DNA of 64,000 nt from Burkholderia ubonensis (GTDB lineage: Bacteria; Pseudomonadota; Gammaproteobacteria; Burkholderiales; Burkholderiaceae). A program made the position numbers and the translations under genes. The DNA is taken from the NCBI RefSeq assembly GCF_001718695.1, contig NZ_CP013422.1, positions 2,046,001 through 2,110,000 of the forward strand, given 5' to 3'. Shown here piece after piece: positions 33,990 through 45,846 of this stretch. The notes beneath the pieces are model-generated. The model was not told the origin of the DNA and did no database searches. It worked only from the letters and a program-made list of their open reading frames with translations. Within the stretch, counting starts at the first letter, position 1, and each line of letters opens with the position of its first letter.

Positions 33990-34026
33990 ATTTCAATTTG
34001 GAAATTTCGCGTTCCAAAAATGAAAT
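33990..34026. promoter_or_regulatory. Large dyad between prpB and prpR, likely PrpR site
   Basis: Nested inverted repeats: ATTTCA ... TGAAAT (33990-33995 and 34021-34026) outside, TTTGGAA ... TTCCAAA (33997-34003 and 34012-34018) inside, with an 8-bp centre. It lies about 65-110 bp upstream of the sigma-54 promoter and 23 bp before prpR, so PrpR could both activate prpB and control itself. The sequence is strongly AT-rich compared with its surroundings. Confidence 0.75.
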
Positions 34027-34048
34027 CGCGCGCGCATAATCGTTCGTC

Positions 34049-36034
<1,986 letters not shown>

Positions 36035-36214
36035 GCGCCGGCTGTTGCGATGCGGCCGTGCGCGCCGGTCCGCCGCCGGTCCCCGGCCAGTGCGCCTGAG
36101 CGGGCCTTTGCCTTTTGCGGTCTTCAACCGCATCGCCGCGGGCGGCCGGAGCGGATCGGCATGCCGGGCGGCAACCCCGGCGTTCCCGCCGCCCGGCAGG
36201 TGTCGCGCGAACGG

Positions 36215-37063
36215 CTACTGCGCGGCGCGCGTGCGCTGCAGCTGCTCGCCGAGCCCTTCGACGCCGAGCCGCACCGTCTGCCCGGGCTTCAGGTATACCG
36301 GCGCCGGCTTGATGCCCATGCCGACGCCCGGCGGCGTGCCGGTCGTGATCACGTCGCCCGGCTGCAGGCGCATGCAGCGCGACAAATACGCGACGAGCTG
36401 CGCGACCGTGAACACCATCGTGCGCGTGTTGCCTTGCTGGTAGCGATGGCCGTCGACCTCGAGCCACAGGTCGAGCCGCTGCGGATCGGGCACGTCGTCG
36501 CGCGTGACGAGCCACGGGCCGATCGGGCCGAACGTGTCGAAGCCCTTGCCCTTGTCCCACTGGCCGCCGCGCTCGAGCTGCCATTCGCGCTCGGACACGT
36601 CGTTGACCACGCAATAGCCGGCGACGCAGTCGAGCGCGCGCGCCTCGTCGACGTCCTTGCACGGCGCGCCGATCACGACGCCCAGCTCGACTTCCCAGTC
36701 GGTCTTCACCGAGCCTTTCGGAATGTCGATGCCGTCATTCGGGCCGCAGACCGAGCTCGTCCACTTGCCGAACACGACCGGCTCGGCCGGCACGGGCATC
36801 CCCGCTTCCGCCGCGTGATCGGCGTAGTTCAGCCCGATGCCGATGAACTTGCCGATCCGCCCGACGCACGGGCCGATGCGCGGCTCGCCGGGCACGCGCG
36901 GCAGCGTCGCCGGATCGAGCGCGCGCAGCCGCGCGAGTCCGGCGACGGACAGCACGTCGCCGGCGAGATCGTCGACATGCGCCGACAGATCGCGAATCCG
37001 GCCGTCCGCGTCGAGCAAGCCGGGTTTTTCCTGGCCGGGCGGGCCATAGCGAAGCAGTTTCAT
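36215..37063 (-). CDS. Fumarylacetoacetate hydrolase-family protein (ureidoglycolate lyase-like)
   Basis: A 282-aa enzyme of the FAH superfamily, with a short N-terminal domain starting MKLLRYGPPGQEKPGLLDAD and the catalytic core from residue 73 (GKFIGIGLNYADHAAEAGMP). Metal-ligand Glu/Asp residues are in DWEVELGVVIG and FDTFGPIGPW, and the C-terminal end has VITTGTPPGVGMG. GAGG precedes the ATG. Members cleave C-C bonds of 2,4-diketo acids, or act as 2,4-didehydro-3-deoxyrhamnonate hydrolase or ureidoglycolate lyase; the substrate is not defined. It is divergent from the IclR gene. Confidence 0.88.
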   Translation of the reverse strand: MKLLRYGPPGQEKPGLLDADGRIRDLSAHVDDLAGDVLSVAGLARLRALDPATLPRVPGEPRIGPCVGRIGKFIGIGLNYADHAAEAGMPVPAEPVVFGKWTSSVCGPNDGIDIPKGSVKTDWEVELGVVIGAPCKDVDEARALDCVAGYCVVNDVSEREWQLERGGQWDKGKGFDTFGPIGPWLVTRDDVPDPQRLDLWLEVDGHRYQQGNTRTMVFTVAQLVAYLSRCMRLQPGDVITTGTPPGVGMGIKPAPVYLKPGQTVRLGVEGLGEQLQRTRAAQ

Positions 37064-37322
37064 CGTGCTGAACCTCTTGTTGGCGAATGTGACAGGATAC
37101 CGGCCGCCGACGACGCGCGTGCGCGCCGCCGATGACCCGCCGCTCTTTGTACCATCGGCGGCGCGCGGTGGAATGGCGCGCGACGGATACCGACTATTGG
37201 TGCGACCGCAGAGATTACGTTGCAGCGGCGGATACGCCGACGCGGTCGGCATGGCGGCCGCCTCTCGCGTCCTTCGACGCTGAAAGATGAATATCCAGTA
37301 TTTCTTATGACCCTGTCATCGC

Positions 37323-37360
37323 GAACGGCACCTGAGCCGTTCATGCCCGATAACGATCGG
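37323..37360. promoter_or_regulatory. Two adjacent inverted repeats in the FAH/IclR divergent region
   Basis: Perfect dyads GAACGGC-n6-GCCGTTC (37323-37342) and CCGAT-n4-ATCGG (37347-37360) lie 4 bp apart, 142 bp or more before the IclR start. They are plausible operators for the IclR protein. The rest of 37064-37501 (438 bp) holds no gene that I can support. Confidence 0.5.
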
Positions 37361-37501
37361 TAAAAAACACGCTGCATCGCACACTGAATGTTGTCGGGCT
37401 CGCGCGGATGGCAGTCATATCCGCGCGCGGCTTCGCGACGCCGCGTGCACGTCCGCCAGCGTGCGTCGCCCACCGATCGGCAACTCCCTGACTTCCTACA
37501 C

Positions 37502-38326
37502 ATGACGCTAACTACTGACAACCCGCTCTCCAACAGCGACGCACTGGAGTCGACGGGCGCAGCCGACCGCTATCGCGCCCCCGCGCTCGACAAGGGGCTC
37601 GACATCCTCGAACTCCTGTCCGAGCAGAAGGAAGGGCTCACTCGCACCGAAATCACGAAGGAACTCGGCCGCAACGCGAGCGAAATCTACCGGATGCTCG
37701 AACGCCTGGTCGCGCGCCGCTACGTGATGCGTTCGACGGGCGGCGACCGCTACACGCTGAGCCTCAAGCTGTTCGCGCTCGCCCACCGCCATCCGCCGAT
37801 GAGCCGCCTGATCGCCGAAGCGCTGCCGCCGATGCAGCGCTTCGCCGATGCGGCGGAACAGTCCTGCCACCTGGCCGTCTACGACCACGGCAACCTGCTC
37901 GTGATCGCGCAGGTGGACGGCCCCGGCCCGTGGGGCGTGTCGGTGCGGCTCGGCTCGCGCATCGGGCTCGCCGATACCGCGTCGGGACGCGTGACGCTGG
38001 CGTTCCAGGCGTCCGAGCAACGCGCGCACATGCTGGCCGAGCACCGCAAGGTCAAGGGCGAAGCGCCGCTCGACGAGCAGGAACTCGCGCAGGCGTGCCA
38101 GGCGATCCGCGGCGACGGTTTCCTGTGCCGGGACAGCCGTCAGGCCTATGGCGTCGTCGACATCAGCGTCCCGATCGTGGGCCCGTCCGGCCACGCGATC
38201 GCCGCGCTGACCTGCCCGTACATGCGCCGTATCGACGCGCACGCGGCGCCTTCCGTCGACGCGGCAGCCGAGTGCCTGCGCGCCACCGCCGCGACGCTGT
38301 CGATGAGCCGCATCGAGCGGAACTGA
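37502..38326 (+). CDS. IclR-family transcriptional regulator
   Basis: A 274-aa regulator. The N-terminal winged helix (residues about 25-85) contains LDKGLDILELLSEQKEGLTR and EIYRMLERLVARRYVMRSTG. The C-terminal IclR effector domain ends with MRRIDAHAAPSVDAAAECLR. The Met at 37502 fits the usual N-terminal length; a longer frame exists upstream but its sequence is not protein-like. It probably controls the divergent FAH gene. Confidence 0.92.
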   Translation: MTLTTDNPLSNSDALESTGAADRYRAPALDKGLDILELLSEQKEGLTRTEITKELGRNASEIYRMLERLVARRYVMRSTGGDRYTLSLKLFALAHRHPPMSRLIAEALPPMQRFADAAEQSCHLAVYDHGNLLVIAQVDGPGPWGVSVRLGSRIGLADTASGRVTLAFQASEQRAHMLAEHRKVKGEAPLDEQELAQACQAIRGDGFLCRDSRQAYGVVDISVPIVGPSGHAIAALTCPYMRRIDAHAAPSVDAAAECLRATAATLSMSRIERN

Positions 38327-38498
38327 CCGGCGCACGCGAGCGCGTCGGACCGATGCGGGTGCGGCGGCAACGCGCGACGCCGCCGCGTGTCGCGCGTGGT
38401 CGCGATGCTTCCCACGGCCGCGCCATGCAGGGTCGCTACGCTAGAATAGCGGCCCTCTCCAAAACTACGACGGCCGGCGGCGCCGGCTGTCGTGTCTG

Positions 38499-39050
38499 AT
38501 GAATGTCATGGCCAAACTTCTGAACGATCTCGAATTCCAGCGTTTCTCCGAACTTCAGCAGAAGCAGGCAAGCTTCACGATCACGCCCGAAGAGGCGGAC
38601 GAACTGCGCGACATCGTCGCGCGTGCGCAGAAGAAGCGCGACGACCGCGCAGCCGCGATGCAGGCGATCGAAAACTACATCGAGCAATTCGACATCACGC
38701 CCGACGAGCTCTTCTCGCCCGACCAGATCGGCGACGCCGCCCGCACCTACGGGCTCATCACGGCGACCAAGAAGGAACGCACGCTGCCGCCGTCGATCAC
38801 GTTCAACGGCAAGCCGTATCAATGGACCAAGACGCTGCCGGACGATGTTCGCGGCGCGCTGTTCGAAGCGTTCAAGGCCGGCGAGTCCGTCAAGCGCTTC
38901 ATCGCGATGCCGAAGGACGTGGCCCGCTGCGCACTGACGATCGCCCGCCTCGAGCGCGAAACGGGCGCCGTATACGCGGACGCGCACCTGACCGAACTCG
39001 CCATCTCGCGCGAGCAGGTGAACGACGCGGCGACGAAACTCGCCGTGTAA
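38499..39050 (+). CDS. Hypothetical protein with H-NS-like N-terminal coiled coil
   Basis: A 183-aa protein (or 180 aa from the Met at 38508). Residues 5-75 resemble the oligomerisation helix of local H-NS proteins: FSELQQKQASFTITPEEADE and IENYIEQFDITPDELF. The H-NS gene 3.6 kb away has KIEEFDITPEELGF at the same place. The C-terminal half (LPPSITFNGKPYQWTKTLPD onward) lacks the H-NS DNA-binding loop TWSGRGRAPAW and is unrelated to anything I recognise. It may bind nucleoid proteins through the first half, which is inference. The ribosome site is poor. Confidence 0.78.
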   Translation: MNVMAKLLNDLEFQRFSELQQKQASFTITPEEADELRDIVARAQKKRDDRAAAMQAIENYIEQFDITPDELFSPDQIGDAARTYGLITATKKERTLPPSITFNGKPYQWTKTLPDDVRGALFEAFKAGESVKRFIAMPKDVARCALTIARLERETGAVYADAHLTELAISREQVNDAATKLAV

Positions 39051-39203
39051 GGGCAGTCGCCCGCCCGCTGCGTGCAATCGCGAAAGCGCGCAGCGCATTG
39101 GCACGCTTCGCGGCGCATGCGACGCACACATCGCACGCGGCCGCATCGGCGCGGCACCGGTACCTGCCGGCGCCGCGTCAGCCCGAGCGCTGTTCGCTCG
39201 AGG

Positions 39204-39451
39204 TCCCGAAAAGACTCACTTCAGCCTCCCGAAAACGCTCACCTCAAGCCGCTGGCGGCATCAATCCGGCGGTCCGAACGTCCTCTCCGGCACCTCACAC
39301 AGACGCTCTCCATTCACTCCCGAAAAGCCTCACCAGGCCTTCCTGAAAGGGCTCACCGCCAGTTCCCGGGAAGGCTCACCGACAGCTCCCGTATCGACTC
39401 ACCAAGCGTCTCCCGGAAAAGCTCACGTGAAGGCTCCCGTAAAGCCTCACC
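39204..39451. repeat. Degenerate tandem array, 23-24 bp period
   Basis: Eight copies of a 17-bp core (consensus TCCCGAAAAGNCTCACC) start at 39204, 39227, 39318, 39341, 39364, 39387, 39411 and 39435. Copies are spaced 23, 23, 23, 23, 24 and 24 bp, with a gap of 91 bp (four degenerate periods) between the second and third. The core is shared; the 6 bp between cores is not. The period is not a multiple of three, and no ORF or RNA gene overlaps convincingly. It lies between two convergent genes. The flanks 39051-39203 and 39452-39765 show no gene. Confidence 0.9.
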
Positions 39452-39765
39452 TTTGAGTTTTTTCAGGCTGGCGATGCATGCGACATACAGCACGTGCACA
39501 CCGATACGCCGCGAAATTGACCGGGATACGGCACGCGCCTATAGATTCGGCACACACCATCGTGGAAACGAAAACCCCGCTGCGTTCTGCCTTGTTTTGG
39601 AGGCGAGCCGCCGAAACGGCTCCCATGCTCGTTCCGATCGCCACAGCCGAGAACATTCGCCCAGACGAACCGCCGCACCGACGACGCACGCATGGCCGAC
39701 ATCGCACGCGCCGGTGCCAACTGCACGCGATACCCACATACTTTTCGACACTCGACGCCTCGCGA

Positions 39766-42123
39766 CTACGGTTGCAGCTTCATCTTGAATCCGACCACGC
39801 CAGGCTCCTCCGTCGGCGACACCGCGAACCCGCACGACTTCGCGAGCGAGATCATCGCGGTGTTCTCGCGCAGCGCCTCGCCGATCATCCATGCGGTGCC
39901 GCGCGAGCGCGCGTACTCGATGATGCGCGCCATCAACAGCCGCCCAAGCCCCTTGCCCTTCTGGTCCGGCCGAATGCCGATCGCGAACTCGGTCGTCTCG
40001 TTGTCCGGGTCGGTCACCGCGCGTACCGCGCCGAGCGTGTGCGACCGGCCTGCCCCGTCGTCAACCGACGCGATGAACGCCATCTCGCGGTCGTAATCGA
40101 TCTGCGTCATGCGCGCCAGCTGCGAGTGATCGAAGCTGCGTACCGCGCCGAAGAAGCGCATCCGCAGATCCTCCGGCGTCATCGCGCCGAGCAGTTCGTT
40201 GTGCGCGGCCTCATCTTCCGGACGGATCGGACGGATCGTCATCGTGTCGCCCTGCCATGCAAGCGTCTGCTCGAGATGGCGCGGATACGGCATGATCGCG
40301 AGCCGGCTGCGGCCCTCCGCCAGCGTGATGCGCGGCGCGATCACCAGCACGCGGTCGGGCAGCACGCGCAGCGTGACCGACAGCGCGACCACCTCGCGCA
40401 CGTCGCACACCACCTGCGACAGCGCCGTGAATGCGCCGAGCGCGGGTTCGACCGGCGCGCGGCGCGCATACGGCGAGCGCTCCATCACCGCGCGCGCGAG
40501 CACCGTGTTCAGCGGCGGCAGCCCGTAGACGACGAACGGCGCGGACACGCCGTCCGCCGGAGGCACCAGGTAGCGGAATACCGGACCGAAATTCGGGTCG
40601 TCGTGCATGTCGACCGTCACGTCGACGACCTTCGCGCCGGCCGACGGCTCGTCCGGCTCGCCATGCAAGCCGAAGCGTGACAGCCAGTGCAGCGCCGCTT
40701 CGCCGGCCAGCTCGTGTTCGCCGGCTTCGACCATGCGGCGTGCGTCAGCCTGCGCGGACGCGACACGCTCGGCCGGTTGCAGTGGCGTGCCTTCGGGCGT
40801 CTGCATCAGCAGTTCGCGGCCGAGGTTGTAATCGACGAGGCGCGCATACGCGCGCGCCAGCCGCTGCGGCGTCGTATGCACGGGAATGCCGTTCGCATGC
40901 AGCGCGTCGCGCGTCGACGCATCGACCGCGCCGAAGAAGCACGCGAGGATGCCGCGATGCGCCTGCTGGCGCGTTTCGATCAGCATGCGCGCCACTGCGT
41001 CGGCCGGCGCGCTGTGCGACGTCGAATGCACGACGAACAGCGTGCCGGTCTGCGGAAACGGCGCGAGCGCGCGGATCACCGCGCCGAAATGCTCGGGGCG
41101 CGCGTCGTCGCCGAGCGTCAGCGGATTGCCGGGCACCGCAACGTGCGGCAGCGCGGCCGACACCTCCGACGTCACCGCTTCCGGCCAGTTGGCCAGCACG
41201 TCGCGCACCTCCGCAACCGCATCGACCGCGAGCTTCGCGACGCCCGCGTCGCTCGTGACGAGCGTCGCCGCGCCGCGCGCGGCGACGCGGCCGACGCCTA
41301 GCGTCTCGATCTCGTCGAGCAGATCGTCGAGCGCGTCGACCCGCACCATCCCCGCGCGCTGGAACGCCGCCGTATACAGCGCGTCGCCCGGGTCCGCGCG
41401 GCCGGTGCGCAACGCGAGCACCGGCTTGTTGCGCGCGGCCGCGCGCGCCGCCGACATGAACTTGCGCGCGGCGCGCACGCTGTCGAGCTCGAGCAGGATC
41501 GCGCGCGTGCCGGGATCGCTCGCGAGATAGTCGAGCACGTCGCCCGCATCGACGTCGGCCTCGCCGCCGAGCGCGACGACGTGCGAAAAGCCGAGCCCGC
41601 GCGCATCCGCCCAGCCGAGGACCGCATTCGTCAGCGCGTTCGACTGCGATACCCACGCGACGCCGCCCGAGCGCACCGTATACGCCGGCGCGCCGAAATG
41701 CGCATGCCGCGCCGGCGACAGCACGCCGAGACTGCCCGGCCCGACGATACGGAGGACGAACGGCTTCGCCGCCTTGAGCGCGCGATCGAGCGCCGCACGA
41801 TGCGCACTGGTGCGCGCCTCGCCGACGATCACCGCAACGCGCGCGCCGAGGGCGCCGAGCTTGTGCACGATGCCGGGCCACGTCGCGGGCGGCGTGCAGA
41901 TCACCGCGACCGACGGCGGCGCGGGCAACCGGTCGACATCGCCGATCACAGTGTGCCCGCCGAGCTCTCGGTACTTCGGATTGACGGGCCACACGGCCCC
42001 CTGGAACGCGCCGTCGAGCACGCGCGCCCACACCATCGCGCCGATACTGCCTGCGCGCGGCGACGCGCCGACGACCGCAACGGATTTGGGCTGAAACAGC
42101 GCATCGAGATGGCGAACGGTCAC
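39766..42123 (-). CDS. Pat-type protein acetyltransferase (ADP-forming acyl-CoA synthetase-like + GNAT)
   Basis: A 785-aa two-part protein. The start is GTG at 42123 (VTVRHLDALFQPKSV) with GGAG 8 nt upstream; a longer frame has no ribosome site. Residues 1-460 are the NDP-forming acyl-CoA synthetase-like module (RPKSVAVVGASPRAGSIGAM, EVSAALPHVAVPGNPLTLGD). Residues 470-620 are ATP-grasp-like, and the last 160 form a GNAT domain with AIGIRPDQKGKGLGRLLMAR. This is the PatZ/YfiQ architecture. Such enzymes acetylate lysines, classically inactivating acetyl- or propionyl-CoA synthetase. A functional link to the nearby prp operon is possible but unproven. Confidence 0.9.
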   Translation of the reverse strand: MTVRHLDALFQPKSVAVVGASPRAGSIGAMVWARVLDGAFQGAVWPVNPKYRELGGHTVIGDVDRLPAPPSVAVICTPPATWPGIVHKLGALGARVAVIVGEARTSAHRAALDRALKAAKPFVLRIVGPGSLGVLSPARHAHFGAPAYTVRSGGVAWVSQSNALTNAVLGWADARGLGFSHVVALGGEADVDAGDVLDYLASDPGTRAILLELDSVRAARKFMSAARAAARNKPVLALRTGRADPGDALYTAAFQRAGMVRVDALDDLLDEIETLGVGRVAARGAATLVTSDAGVAKLAVDAVAEVRDVLANWPEAVTSEVSAALPHVAVPGNPLTLGDDARPEHFGAVIRALAPFPQTGTLFVVHSTSHSAPADAVARMLIETRQQAHRGILACFFGAVDASTRDALHANGIPVHTTPQRLARAYARLVDYNLGRELLMQTPEGTPLQPAERVASAQADARRMVEAGEHELAGEAALHWLSRFGLHGEPDEPSAGAKVVDVTVDMHDDPNFGPVFRYLVPPADGVSAPFVVYGLPPLNTVLARAVMERSPYARRAPVEPALGAFTALSQVVCDVREVVALSVTLRVLPDRVLVIAPRITLAEGRSRLAIMPYPRHLEQTLAWQGDTMTIRPIRPEDEAAHNELLGAMTPEDLRMRFFGAVRSFDHSQLARMTQIDYDREMAFIASVDDGAGRSHTLGAVRAVTDPDNETTEFAIGIRPDQKGKGLGRLLMARIIEYARSRGTAWMIGEALRENTAMISLAKSCGFAVSPTEEPGVVGFKMKLQP

Positions 42124-42618
42124 ATCGGCTCCATACGGTAACGAAAGACGGCCCGGCCGGTGCACGGCCCGAATGGCCACGCGCCGGGCGACGCGAATTC
42201 AAAGCATAGGCGAACCGTTCGCGGCTGCCTATATGCCGAACGGCCGACTGTGCGATGCGCATCAAGGCCGGCAACATGCGCTTGCACTCGACGCATTCAC
42301 ACATTGCAACGAGCGCAGTGGGCGACACGCGACGGCGCGGCGCATCCGTCAGAGGTGAGGATTTACAGGAGCCAAGGTGAGCAGATTCGGGAGCCCTATC
42401 GCGAGGCGGCGCAATGCGCGAGCGGTGATGCGTGCGCGCTGCACGTCAGCACCGCGAAGATCGCAAATGGCCGTGCGCCTTGCGATGCGAATTACGCGCT
42501 CGTTTACCGCAATTCGCCGCCAAATCCGCGGCAATCGCGACGAATGTGTGAAACGCGCTCTTTTAATCGCGGGGAGTTGCCGTTCGATACGCGATGTCGA
42601 ATCGCGCGTCGGCGGCCC
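42124..42618. other. Non-coding region between pat and the H-NS gene
   Basis: Holds the promoter for pat (minus strand) near 42124-42230. From 42350 to 42600 the DNA is locally richer in AT, with no open frame that looks real on either strand. I see nothing else in it. Confidence 0.5.
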
Positions 42619-42660
42619 AAAAACAAAACGGTGCGAGGGCCGTGGGGCCGCTCGCACCGT
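42619..42660 (-). terminator. Rho-independent terminator of the H-NS gene
   Basis: A 10-bp stem (ACGGTGCGAG / CTCGCACCGT) with further GGCC/GGCC pairing inside is followed on the minus strand by TTTTGTTTTT. A textbook intrinsic terminator, 35 bp after the restored H-NS stop codon. Confidence 0.92.
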
Positions 42661-42694
42661 CAGTGACCGCACGAAAGGTGAGACTTTTCGGGAA

Positions 42695-42983
42695 TCAGTC
42701 CTTGATCAGGAAACGTGCGCGGTTCTTGCCGAGCCATGCCGGCGCGCGGCCGCGACCGCTCCACGTTTCGCCGGTCTTCGGATGGCGATATTTCGGCGGC
42801 AGCGGACGCTTGGCCTTGACAGGGGCGCCCGTGGAGGAAACCGAGCTCCTCCGGCGTAATGTCGAATTCCTCGATTTTCGCCCGGATCGCAGCGATCGCG
42901 TCGGCGATCGCCTTTTCGCGTTCCTTATCGATCTTCTGCTGAAGTTTTTCGAGTTGCGCTGTCAGTTGCCGGTAGGTCGCCAT
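42695..42983 (-). pseudogene. H-NS-family nucleoid protein, frameshifted
   Basis: The N-terminus starts MATYRQLTAQLEKLQQKIDK, then a coiled coil leading to IEEFDITPEELG. After that the frame fails: the DNA-binding tail KYRHPKTGETWSGRGRAPAW lies in the next frame, ending LGKNRARFLIKD at TGA 42695-42697. The break is at 42839-42841 (AAA; TTT on the coding strand). Removing one base restores a 95-aa protein of the usual length. As written, the protein loses its AT-hook-like DNA-binding motif. A strong terminator follows and AT-rich promoter DNA precedes it, which is normal for an intact gene. Confidence 0.88.
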
Positions 42984-43085
42984 ATGGATGGGATTCCCTG
43001 AGTGTTATTTATGAAAAATAGGTGACTCGAAGCAAATAGAAAAGCGCTTTACCCGATTACGTCCCATCGTGCGGTCGTATCGGGC

Positions 43086-43370
43086 TCAATAATCGCCTTT
43101 CTTCTTGCATGCGAAGAGAAGATTTCGCACAGCGTCATCGGTCGATTGCTGGAGAACGTCGAATTCCCCGGTGCAGATGGCTCGGGCATTGTCCGTGCAA
43201 TTGCTCCAGTCGCTGCCGGTGCATTGCACCTGCGTAGTCGGACGTCCGTCCGCCGTAAACAACGGCGCCCCGCCTCCGCATCCGCCGAGCCCCGTAACCA
43301 GGACCAACAATCCGGCCCGACGCCAATGCGTTCCAGGCCACCGACAGACCGACGCAAGCATGTGTTTCAT
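43086..43370 (-). CDS. Small Cys-rich lipoprotein (94 aa)
   Basis: Starts MKHMLASVCRWPGTHWRRAG at 43370, with GGAAG 5 nt upstream. A hydrophobic stretch LLVLVTGLGGC ends in a lipobox Cys. The mature part holds four more Cys (QCTGSDWSNC, AICTGE, FACKKK), suggesting two disulfides in the periplasm. No family recognised. Followed within 62 bp by the next exported protein on the same strand, so they may be co-expressed. Confidence 0.78.
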   Translation of the reverse strand: MKHMLASVCRWPGTHWRRAGLLVLVTGLGGCGGGAPLFTADGRPTTQVQCTGSDWSNCTDNARAICTGEFDVLQQSTDDAVRNLLFACKKKGDY

Positions 43371-43431
43371 TGTTCTTCCCGTCAACCTTTTTTTAAATGT
43401 CGCGAGTATGCCATGCGTCGTTACCCCGCGT

Positions 43432-43968
43432 TCAGTCGGGCGTCCGGTCCGGCGCCCGGTCGGGACGCGCGCGCGTCCTGTACGGCAAAGCCCGGTGGGG
43501 ATCGTCGGCGATGCGAACGAACACCTGCTCGACGTCCGGAAGCGCGCCAAGTTCGCGTGCCAGCGCTTGCCGGTCGAAGGCGGCTTCGGCACATCCTTCG
43601 ACATATATGAAGCGCCGCTGCACGGTGATCCACAGGCTCGTGCCGCTCAGCCGCGTCGAGCCGGCAAAGTGCGCCTTCGCCGCAGCCGCGATCGGCGCGT
43701 CGTACATATACGAATTCGGCTTCGTGCAACGATGCGCGAGCCAGCAGGTCGTGCCGCGCTCGGCACGGTAATGTGCGTCGTCCTCCATCTCCGCGCGGGT
43801 CATCCACGGCCCGAGCGGCAACGGACATTCCGCGTAGTCCTGCGACAGTGCAATGAACGGATCGTTGTACCAGTTGCGCCGCGCGGCCGGTATTTCCGCA
43901 TCGGACTGCGCGAAGGAAGACGCCGTCACCAATGCGGCGAGCCATGCTGCGATACGGATTCGCTTCAT
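43432..43968 (-). CDS. Exported hypothetical protein with BON-like end
   Basis: A 178-aa protein with GGAGG 6 nt before the ATG at 43968. Signal peptide MKRIRIAAWLAALVTASSFA, then AQSDAEIPAARRNWYNDPFI. The region WITVQRRFIYVEGCAEAAFD and AFDRQALARELGALPDVEQV looks like a BON-type fold (strand, helix, strand). Several Cys are present. It is immediately upstream of the Cys-rich lipoprotein. No named family assigned. Confidence 0.8.
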   Translation of the reverse strand: MKRIRIAAWLAALVTASSFAQSDAEIPAARRNWYNDPFIALSQDYAECPLPLGPWMTRAEMEDDAHYRAERGTTCWLAHRCTKPNSYMYDAPIAAAAKAHFAGSTRLSGTSLWITVQRRFIYVEGCAEAAFDRQALARELGALPDVEQVFVRIADDPHRALPYRTRARPDRAPDRTPD

Positions 43969-44034
43969 CGTTGCCTCCTGCCCGGCGCGTCACGGGCGCC
44001 GCGCTGCCAGCCCGTTCGCTTCAGGCTTACGTCG

Positions 44035-45519
<1,485 letters not shown>

Positions 45520-45563
45520 CGTGTCGTCGTCTCCGTGTATTGCTTTTGGATATCGTCCGGCCT

Positions 45564-45680
45564 GTCTCCAGAACGAGACGGATTATCTCATTCCGGAGAC
45601 AGCCCGCAACGCCTTGCCCGTTCACGTTCGGCAAGCATGTCCGGGGCGTCCGCGCGGGCAATCCGTCTCCATGCGGAGAC
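45564..45680. promoter_or_regulatory. Three palindromic activator sites upstream of the permease
   Basis: Three 16-bp sites of pattern GTCTCC-n4-GGAGAC: 45564-45579 (GTCTCCAGAACGAGAC), 45585-45600 (ATCTCATTCCGGAGAC) and 45665-45680 (GTCTCCATGCGGAGAC). The first two are 21 bp apart, two helical turns, so both face the same side. The third is perfect and about 100 bp before the sigma-54 promoter. These are likely enhancer sites for the divergent activator. Confidence 0.85.
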
Positions 45681-45765
45681 GATTTATGTAGAATCGCCTG
45701 AAGATTGGCCGGCGTGGGCCCGCCGGCCACCGGCGGACCCGCGTCCGGCGGCGCATCGCGGCCGG

Positions 45766-45781
45766 TGGCACGAAACCTGCA
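45766..45781 (+). promoter_or_regulatory. Sigma-54 promoter of the GntP-type permease
   Basis: TGGCACGAAACCTGCA matches TGGCACGN4TTGCA with one mismatch; GG and GC spacing is 10 bp. The permease start codon is 66 bp downstream. Confidence 0.88.
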
Positions 45782-45846
45782 CGAACCTGAGCCGGTCCGC
45801 GGCGCGCCGCGCGACCGAACAAAACCAAAGCCATTAGGAGACTCTC

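Noticed and set aside
39204..39451. CRISPR array
   Set aside because: Cores are degenerate and only 17 bp, gaps are 6 bp instead of 30 bp spacers, and there is no cas gene.
42160..42672. Open frames on both strands between pat and the H-NS gene
   Set aside because: Sequences are Arg-rich without domain, ribosome site or conserved look, and one would run through the H-NS terminator.
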